A DNA stretch of 43,984 nt from an uncultured Geobacteraceae bacterium (GTDB taxonomy: Bacteria > Desulfobacterota > Desulfuromonadia > Geobacterales > Pseudopelobacteraceae): NCBI GenBank assembly GCA_903925005.1, contig CAIYDX010000036.1, forward strand, positions 1 through 43,984. Direction: 5' to 3'. Within the stretch, counting starts at the first letter, position 1. Each line of letters opens with the position of its first letter. The notes under the pieces were generated by a model. That model was not told the DNA's origin. It worked only from the letters and a program-made list of their open reading frames with translations, and ran no database searches. This document shows, in pieces, positions 38,513-43,984 of the stretch. The translations under genes and the position numbers were made by a program.

Positions 38513-41500
38513 CTATTTTTCATATGAAAATGATGCCATCTGTTTGTAGAGGGCGAAGCGCCTCGCAGTCCAAGAGCTTGCTTGATCCATAAGCTCTGCA
38601 GCTTTCTGCGGGTCGTTTTTTTTCAAAACCCGGTATCGGTTTTCACCGTAGGCGTATTCCTCGAACGTCATTGATGGTGCCTTGCTGTCAAGTTGTAGCG
38701 GGTTCATGCCCTGAGAGCTTAGAGACGGGTTGTAGCGCATAAGTGGCCAGTGCCCGCAAGCCACTGCCTTCTTCTGTTCGTCAATACCGGTACTCATGTT
38801 GATTCCGTGGGCGATACAGTGTGCATAGGCGATAATCAACGAAGGACCGTCGTAGGCCTCGGCCTCGATAAAGGCCTTGACCACATGGCTCGGGTTGGAC
38901 AATGACACCTTCGCGACATAAACATTTCCATATGCCATGGCAATCATAGCCAGATCTTTTTTGGGCATCGCCTTGCCACCAGCTGCAAACTGGGCAACGG
39001 CACCCATCGGGGTTGACTTTGAGGCCTGCCCACCGGTGTTAGAATAAACCTCAGTGTCCAGTACCAACAGATTGACATTGCGACCCGAAGCAATTACGTG
39101 GTCCAGCCCTCCGTAGCCAATATCGTAGGCCCAACCATCGCCACCCACGATCCATACAGACTTTTTGACCAGATAATCTGCCATGCTCAGAAGACGGCGT
39201 GCTGCCGGATCAGGACAATCAGCCAGTTTTTTCTTCAGTTCAGCAACCCGCCCGCGCTGGGCCTCGATACCGGCCTGGTTAGTCTGATCGGCATTCTTTA
39301 TTTGAGCCATCACGTTTTTGAAGGATTCGCAGGACTTACAACCACAGCTAAGCAATTGATCCAGCAACTCTCCCGCCGCCTCACCCAGTTTATCCACTGT
39401 CAGCCGCATGCCGAAGCCAAATTCTGCATTATCTTCAAAAAGCGAGTTAGACCAAGCTGGCCCACGGCCGTCGCTTCTGCGTGCCCAAGGGGTGGTAGGT
39501 AGGTTGCCACCGTAGATAGAGGTACAACCAGTGGCGTTAGCAATCAAGGCACGGTCACCGAAAAGCTGCGATAAAAGTTTGAGGTAGGGTGTTTCGCCAC
39601 AGCCGGCGCAAGCGCCGGAGAACTCAAACAGCGGCCGCACCAACTGGCTACCCTTGATAGAGTCCAACTTGATCAGATCAAGGTCGGTCTCAGGTAGCGA
39701 AAGGAAGAAGTCCCAGTTTCGAGCTTCCTGTTCGCGCAGTGGTGGCTGGGGTTGCATATTGATGGCCATATGGCACGGGTCTTCTTTGCTCTTGGCAGGG
39801 CAATTGTGAACACATGCGGCGCATCCAGTACAGTCTTCTGGTGCAACCTGCAACGAGAACTTCATCCCTTTAAAATCCTTGCCAGCGGAATCAGCAGCCT
39901 TGAAGCCGATCGGCGCATTGGACAATGCATCCTGCGGATAGATCTTCATTCGGATGGTGGCATGCGGGCAAACAAAGGAGCAGATACCGCACTGGACACA
40001 GAGCATCTCGTCCCACACCGGAATTTCTGTGGCTATGTTACGTTTTTCGTACTGGGAAGTGGCCGTTGGGAAGGTGCCGTCAATCGGCATTTTGGAGACC
40101 GGCAAATCATCTCCGTTGCCAGCAATCATGGTTGCGGTAACGTCCCTCACGAAGGCCGGAGCCCCTTTAGAAACGACCGGAGGCTTACATATAACACTAG
40201 ACGCCATGGCAGGCACCTGAACCTCCTGGATGTTCTCCAGCGCGGCGTCCACAGCTTTGTAGTTCATTTCAACTACCATCTCGCCAGCTTTGCCGTAAGA
40301 TTTCTTAATTGCATCCTTGATAGAGTCGAGAGCCGTCCCAAGCTGGATAATGGAAGATATCTTGAAGAATGCGGTCTGCATGATGACGTTAATTCTTGCG
40401 CCAAGCCCGAGTTCTTCACCCAATTTTGTTGCGTTTATCACAAAGAACTTGAGTTTTTTGTTGACAATCTGCTGCTGCACCTCAACGGGCATACGATCCC
40501 AGACCTCGTCATGATCGAACGGCGAACACAGCAGGAATATTGCCCCCTGCTTGGCCTTTGCAAGCATGTCGTATTTTTCAAGAAAGGAAAAATTATGACA
40601 TGCAACAAAATCTGCCTGGTCAATCAAGTATGGCGAGTGGATGGGGTTTTTACCAAATCTCAGGTGAGATATAGTAATGGTACCGGCTTTCTTAGAATCA
40701 TAAACAAAGTAGGCCTGGGCATAATTGTTCGTGCGCTCGCCAATGATCTTTATCGAGTTTTTATTGGCACCCACGGTGCCGTCAGAGCCGAGACCATAGA
40801 ACACGGCTGAATAGATCCCGTCGGCCTTATTCTTGAAATCCGGGTCCAACTGTAGGCTTGAATTGGTAACATCTTCTACTATGCCAACCACGAAATGATT
40901 CTTTGGGCAGTCATCCTTGAGGTTGTCATAGACGGCCTTGACCATACTTGGGGTAAATTCTTTTGATCCCAACCCGTAGCGGCCACCTACAATAACCGGG
41001 TATTTTACAAAGGCTGACTTGCCGTAGGACATAGCCTCTCCGATTGCGGTTCGCACATCCAAATAGAGCGGTTCGCCAATTGAACCCGGCTCCTTAGTTC
41101 GATCAAGGACAGCAATCTTTTTCACTGTGGCCGGAAGAGCAGCAGCAAAAGCTTCCACAGGGAACGGCCGATACAACCGAACCTTGACCACTCCAACCTT
41201 CTCATTCTTGGTAGCCAAGTTTTCGATAGTCTCCTCTACAGTTTCAGCTCCTGAACCCATGATAACGATGACTCGATCGGCATCTGGAGCACCACTATAA
41301 TCGACAAGCTTGTAGCTGCGATTAGCAACCTTGGCGAACCTGTCCATTTCCTCCTGAACAATCCTTTCGCATGCTGGATAGAATGGATTGACGGTCTCGC
41401 GGCCCTGAAAGTAAACATCCGGGTTCTGGGCTGTACCCCGCATAACCGGGTTGTCTGGTGATAACGCTCTCGCACGGTGGGCCTCTACCTGTTCATAATC

Positions 41501-42085
41501 AATCATGGCACGCATGTCATCAAAGGTTAGCTCCTCGACCTTCTGTATTTCGTGCGAGGTTCGGAACCCGTCGAAGAAGTGTAGGAACGGTACGCGGCTG
41601 CGCAAGGTGGAGGCTTGCGAGATTAGCGCGAAGTCCATCACCTCCTGAACATTGTTAGAACACAACATTGCCCATCCGGTGGAACGGCAAGCCATCACAT
41701 CGGAGTGATCGCCAAAAATAGAAAGTGCATGAGTTGCAATTGCCCGGGCCGAGACATGGAACACAGTCGAGGTCAGCTCGCCGGCGATTTTAAACATGTT
41801 AGGTATCATCAGTAACAACCCCTGACTGGCGGTGAAGGTTGTGGTCAAAGCACCGGTCTGAAGAGCACCATGGACTGCGCCTGCGGCGCCACCTTCGGAC
41901 TGCATCTCAACTACTGACGGGGTGGTGTTCCAGATATTCTTTTCATTGGCAGCACTTTTGGCATCAGAGATTTCACCCATATCCGAAGAAGGAGTAATTG
42001 GATAAATAGCTATAACTTCATTAGTGGCGTGGGCCACATGGGCAGCGGCGGTGTTTCCGTCAATGGTTACCATTTTTCTGGTCAT
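38513..42085 (-). CDS. nifJ: pyruvate:ferredoxin (flavodoxin) oxidoreductase, single chain
   Basis: A 1190-aa homodimer-type PFOR that converts pyruvate and CoA to acetyl-CoA, CO2 and reduced ferredoxin. Domain order is as expected. The N-terminal domain has AIYPITPSSDMGEISD, followed by the gamma-like region (GSDGTVGANKNSIKIIGE). Two 4Fe-4S sites follow (CVQCGICSFVCPH and CTGCAACVHNCP). The C-terminal ThDP domain has CAGCGETPYLKLL, ATGCTSIYGG, and GGDGWAYDIGYGGLDH to YSNTGGQ. GGAG lies six bases before the ATG. It is oxygen-sensitive and marks an anaerobe. It stands immediately before the carboligase-like gene on the same strand. Confidence 0.97.
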   Translation of the reverse strand: MTRKMVTIDGNTAAAHVAHATNEVIAIYPITPSSDMGEISDAKSAANEKNIWNTTPSVVEMQSEGGAAGAVHGALQTGALTTTFTASQGLLLMIPNMFKIAGELTSTVFHVSARAIATHALSIFGDHSDVMACRSTGWAMLCSNNVQEVMDFALISQASTLRSRVPFLHFFDGFRTSHEIQKVEELTFDDMRAMIDYEQVEAHRARALSPDNPVMRGTAQNPDVYFQGRETVNPFYPACERIVQEEMDRFAKVANRSYKLVDYSGAPDADRVIVIMGSGAETVEETIENLATKNEKVGVVKVRLYRPFPVEAFAAALPATVKKIAVLDRTKEPGSIGEPLYLDVRTAIGEAMSYGKSAFVKYPVIVGGRYGLGSKEFTPSMVKAVYDNLKDDCPKNHFVVGIVEDVTNSSLQLDPDFKNKADGIYSAVFYGLGSDGTVGANKNSIKIIGERTNNYAQAYFVYDSKKAGTITISHLRFGKNPIHSPYLIDQADFVACHNFSFLEKYDMLAKAKQGAIFLLCSPFDHDEVWDRMPVEVQQQIVNKKLKFFVINATKLGEELGLGARINVIMQTAFFKISSIIQLGTALDSIKDAIKKSYGKAGEMVVEMNYKAVDAALENIQEVQVPAMASSVICKPPVVSKGAPAFVRDVTATMIAGNGDDLPVSKMPIDGTFPTATSQYEKRNIATEIPVWDEMLCVQCGICSFVCPHATIRMKIYPQDALSNAPIGFKAADSAGKDFKGMKFSLQVAPEDCTGCAACVHNCPAKSKEDPCHMAINMQPQPPLREQEARNWDFFLSLPETDLDLIKLDSIKGSQLVRPLFEFSGACAGCGETPYLKLLSQLFGDRALIANATGCTSIYGGNLPTTPWARRSDGRGPAWSNSLFEDNAEFGFGMRLTVDKLGEAAGELLDQLLSCGCKSCESFKNVMAQIKNADQTNQAGIEAQRGRVAELKKKLADCPDPAARRLLSMADYLVKKSVWIVGGDGWAYDIGYGGLDHVIASGRNVNLLVLDTEVYSNTGGQASKSTPMGAVAQFAAGGKAMPKKDLAMIAMAYGNVYVAKVSLSNPSHVVKAFIEAEAYDGPSLIIAYAHCIAHGINMSTGIDEQKKAVACGHWPLMRYNPSLSSQGMNPLQLDSKAPSMTFEEYAYGENRYRVLKKNDPQKAAELMDQASSWTARRFALYKQMASFSYEK

Positions 42086-42168
42086 ACATTTCTCCAGTAT
42101 TTACTAGCTACGATTACGTAGTCATAAGTATTTTTTTGGCCGAGGATGTACGCACCCGGTCGTGAAAG

Positions 42169-42192
42169 GAGCACAAATGGCAGTATGTGCTC
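42169..42192 (-). promoter_or_regulatory. hairpin in the leader between the RHH gene and PFOR
   Basis: Perfect seven-base arms GAGCACA / TGTGCTC with a ten-base loop lie 23 bp after the small RHH gene and 84 bp before PFOR. No T-run follows on the - strand. A second small palindrome, CTACG-ATTA-CGTAG, lies at 42108-42121. Either could be an operator or an mRNA-processing element. Confidence 0.45.
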
Positions 42193-42214
42193 GTCAGTAA
42201 CTCTCAAACTAATT

Positions 42215-42394
42215 TTATTGCCCTAAATTGGAACCATTTTCACGATTGGGGTGGTATAGATTCATGGCCTCGCGCATTATCAACGAAATACTTTTTTGAG
42301 TATGCTCCGCCATTTTCATTAATGTTATTTTTTCTTCATCGCTAATACGCATGGATACAACATTGTCTTTAGTGTTTCCCTTGTATTTTGCCAT
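42215..42394 (-). CDS. small ribbon-helix-helix (CopG/Arc-like) protein
   Basis: A 59-aa protein with AGGAG eight bases before its ATG. After a basic start (MAKYKGNTKD) comes NVVSMRISDEEKITLMKMAE, then HTQKSISLIMREAMNLY: one beta strand followed by two amphipathic helices, the ribbon-helix-helix pattern of small dimeric DNA-binding proteins. There is no toxin gene next to it, so a regulatory role is more likely than an antitoxin role. It lies between iclR and PFOR on the same strand and could regulate PFOR. Its size makes it easy to miss. Confidence 0.75.
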   Translation of the reverse strand: MAKYKGNTKDNVVSMRISDEEKITLMKMAEHTQKSISLIMREAMNLYHPNRENGSNLGQ

Positions 42395-42519
42395 TGTACT
42401 AACTCCTAACTAATTTCTTGAATGTTCGATTATGTTCTACATAGTTCACTTTTAATGCTGGGTACTTCCACAGCAGTTTATAAAATAGTCGAGTGAATAC
42501 TTATTGTCTCTCAAACTTA

Positions 42520-43353
42520 CTAGCATTCTCTTTGTTTTTTGTAGGAGGACTGATTCCGGTCATTTTTATTTTCTGTCCGGCTAAATCCAAGTATGTTGGA
42601 TAAGCGTGAAGCACTCTGGCAGAGAAGCGGAATTAACTCATCTTTCATGCGAGTTCCAACCAGACGCATCTCCGGCCCCAATATACTCAGAGCACCAATA
42701 ATTGTTCCATGTGAGTCGAAGACAGGCGCTGCAATCTCCATTACTCCAGAGTCATATTCCTGATTATCAATTGCGTAACCAAGCTGTGCTACATTTTTCA
42801 GTTCGCTTTGCAACACACTAAGATCCGTGATTGTTCGGGATGTGAAACCGATTTTTTCTGACCTCAAAAGTAGATCCAACTGTTTTTGCGGATACATGAA
42901 AGCCAATTGCGCTCTACCTGCAGCAGTACAATACAACGGTCGACTGCTACCTACCTGTTTCTTAACACGTACGGTTAAGTCTGATTCCACACCGTCGAGA
43001 AAATAGGTATAGCCGTCCTTAATGATCGAGAAATAGCAAGTTTCATGGGACTGCTGTTTGAGATCGATCAGAAAAGGACGCGCATAGTCAACATAATCTA
43101 TTAGTCTAGTAGCTACTTGTCCAAGTTCCATTGGTTTTATTCCTAGCGTGTATTTACCGGTTGAATTATTCTTTTTGATGTATTTTTTTTCCTCCAATGT
43201 AGCAACTATACGAAATACAGCATTTTTTGTAAGATTCATGCGTTGACTCAGATCGGTAATACCAAGCTCGGCATTGCCTACCTGGAACTGATCGATCAGA
43301 TCCAACGCATGTGACACCGTCTGAATAAAGTATTTTCCTGCAACTGCTTTCAT
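42520..43353 (-). CDS. IclR-family transcriptional regulator
   Basis: A 277-aa protein. The N-terminal winged HTH (about 10-70) reads ALDLIDQFQVGNAELGITDL, then SQRMNLTKNAVFRIVATLEE. The C-terminal IclR effector domain has GKYTLGIKPMELG, RPLYCTAAGRAQLAF, YAIDNQEYDSGVMEIAAPVF and GALSILGPEMRL. Family members often sense glyoxylate, pyruvate or related acids and bind several palindromes near their targets. It lies upstream of all genes of the - strand catabolic locus and is my candidate for the GTTCC-N7-GGAAC operators. AAAGGA lies five bases before the ATG. A basic C-terminal tail (ENKNDRNQSSYKKQREC) extends past the domain. Confidence 0.93.
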   Translation of the reverse strand: MKAVAGKYFIQTVSHALDLIDQFQVGNAELGITDLSQRMNLTKNAVFRIVATLEEKKYIKKNNSTGKYTLGIKPMELGQVATRLIDYVDYARPFLIDLKQQSHETCYFSIIKDGYTYFLDGVESDLTVRVKKQVGSSRPLYCTAAGRAQLAFMYPQKQLDLLLRSEKIGFTSRTITDLSVLQSELKNVAQLGYAIDNQEYDSGVMEIAAPVFDSHGTIIGALSILGPEMRLVGTRMKDELIPLLCQSASRLSNILGFSRTENKNDRNQSSYKKQREC

Positions 43354-43571
43354 GTTTTTCCTTTGCCTTCTTCAGAAATATTGAGTACTTCAATCTCCGT
43401 TAAAAAATGATACAATTGTCTTTTGTCCACCAGTTCAAGCCAAGGACGGAACCTATCGATTTGCATGTTCCGGGACTGCTCGCAGTTTGCTGGTCGCCGA
43501 AAGGTCGATCTTGTTTACTAACTTTCATTTGGCTACGAGCGCTCTAACATAATCCAGAACCATCGATATAT

Positions 43572-43850
43572 TTACCCGCTTATCATTTCCGGCTTAATAC
43601 CGAGTATGAAGGCACCCCAGTGTTTACCGTTGATGTGTATGGGGTGCGAAAGGTCGTTGAGGATCTCACCTGTATCTCTAATGTAGGTCTGCAGCAGAAA
43701 TGGCGTCGTGTTCTTTGCTCGACGGATTTCGAGCGGGTTTGATGCAAAAAATCTTTTTTCTCGACTGTTCAACAAGTCTATTTCATAGTTACCGCATAAC
43801 TGTTTTTGGTTTTTACTGTGATGCGTTGAGATATAACCATTAATTGTCAC
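43572..43850 (-). pseudogene. fragment of a chemoreceptor-type sensor domain
   Basis: Residues such as GYISTHHSKNQK, GNYEIDLLNSREKRFF, TTPFLLQTYIRDTGE and DLSHPIHINGKHWGAFILG match the sensory segment that ends the periplasmic/PAS part of many methyl-accepting chemotaxis proteins. The 92 residues begin at a GTG just after a TAG. There is no membrane helix, HAMP or signalling domain. I read it as a truncated gene, although a small free-standing sensor cannot be excluded. The 43354-43571 gap between it and iclR shows no gene. Confidence 0.65.
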
Positions 43851-43955
43851 AGTCTATAATTCTTCATCAGAAACCGATGGAGCAATCCTGACATGAAGAC
43901 CACATAAGTGCCCAGTCCCTTTCGTCACCTGTAGTGCGAAGAGAGGAGACTGAAG

Positions 43956-43984
43956 ATGACAGAATCAAATGAAAACGTTGGAAG
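43956..43984 (+). CDS. start of a + strand gene cut by the window end
   Basis: AGAGGAG seven bases before an ATG, then MTESNENVG to the edge. The ribosome site is convincing but nine residues are too few to name a product. It diverges from the - strand locus. Confidence 0.5.

Noticed and set aside
39752-40810. 352-codon open frame on the + strand
   Set aside because: It is fully antisense to PFOR, lacks any recognisable domain and has His/Gly/Arg-rich composition typical of a complementary-strand frame.
43430-43470. GTTC/GGAACC/GTTCC half-sites upstream of iclR
   Set aside because: Spacing differs from the operators at pyk and the carboligase-like gene, so autoregulation is possible but not supported by this pattern.

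Overview
The window reads as chromosome from a strictly anaerobic, Gram-negative-type bacterium. Desulfobacterota (Desulfuromonas/Desulfobulbus-like) is the best guess. The reasons are a one-chain pyruvate:ferredoxin oxidoreductase, bacterial glycolytic enzymes, a chemoreceptor sensor-domain fragment and the overall protein style. The taxonomic call is inference only.

Left part (1-11.5 kb, all + strand) is a defence island. It starts with the end of an S24-type repressor and the relic of an older type I methylase. Then come an AbiE toxin-antitoxin pair, a complete type I restriction-modification system (hsdR-hsdM-hsdS), an OLD-like ATPase/TOPRIM protein, and a coupled XRE-ImmA/IrrE metallopeptidase plus PIN-domain pair.

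Middle (11.6-14.2 kb) is a decay zone. It holds an HU gene with a coupled small ORF, a ParB-like gene, a probable integrase tail, two near-identical 23-bp repeats that resemble transposon-end sequence, a frameshifted nitroreductase and a transporter C-terminal scrap.

Right part (14.2-43.4 kb) lies entirely on the - strand and is one large catabolic locus. In transcription order it holds: an IclR regulator, a 59-aa ribbon-helix-helix protein, PFOR, a glyoxylate-carboligase/acetolactate-synthase-like ThDP enzyme, and then a close-packed run. That run is a TIM-barrel isomerase, a GlcF-like Fe-S protein, split transketolase, an acid-sugar kinase, a beta-hydroxyacid dehydrogenase, a class II aldolase, a cyclophilin-like protein, two GlcD-type FAD subunits, a cupin and LrgA-LrgB. 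After it come pyruvate kinase, a small unknown protein, gap, pgk, tpiA, eno, a GntR regulator, sucC, sucD and a TauE/SafE permease.

Taken together, I infer a route that imports a small hydroxy acid or acid sugar, possibly through LrgAB. The acid is oxidised or phosphorylated and cleaved to triose phosphate plus a C2 fragment. The triose goes through tpi/gap/pgk/eno/pyk to pyruvate, then by PFOR to acetyl-CoA, with succinyl-CoA ligase for energy. Phosphoglycerate mutase is not present. The most striking regulatory signal is a 38-bp compound palindrome with identical architecture at nearly the same distance upstream of both the carboligase-like gene and pyk. It suggests that one regulator, with the adjacent IclR protein as first candidate, coordinates the two blocks.
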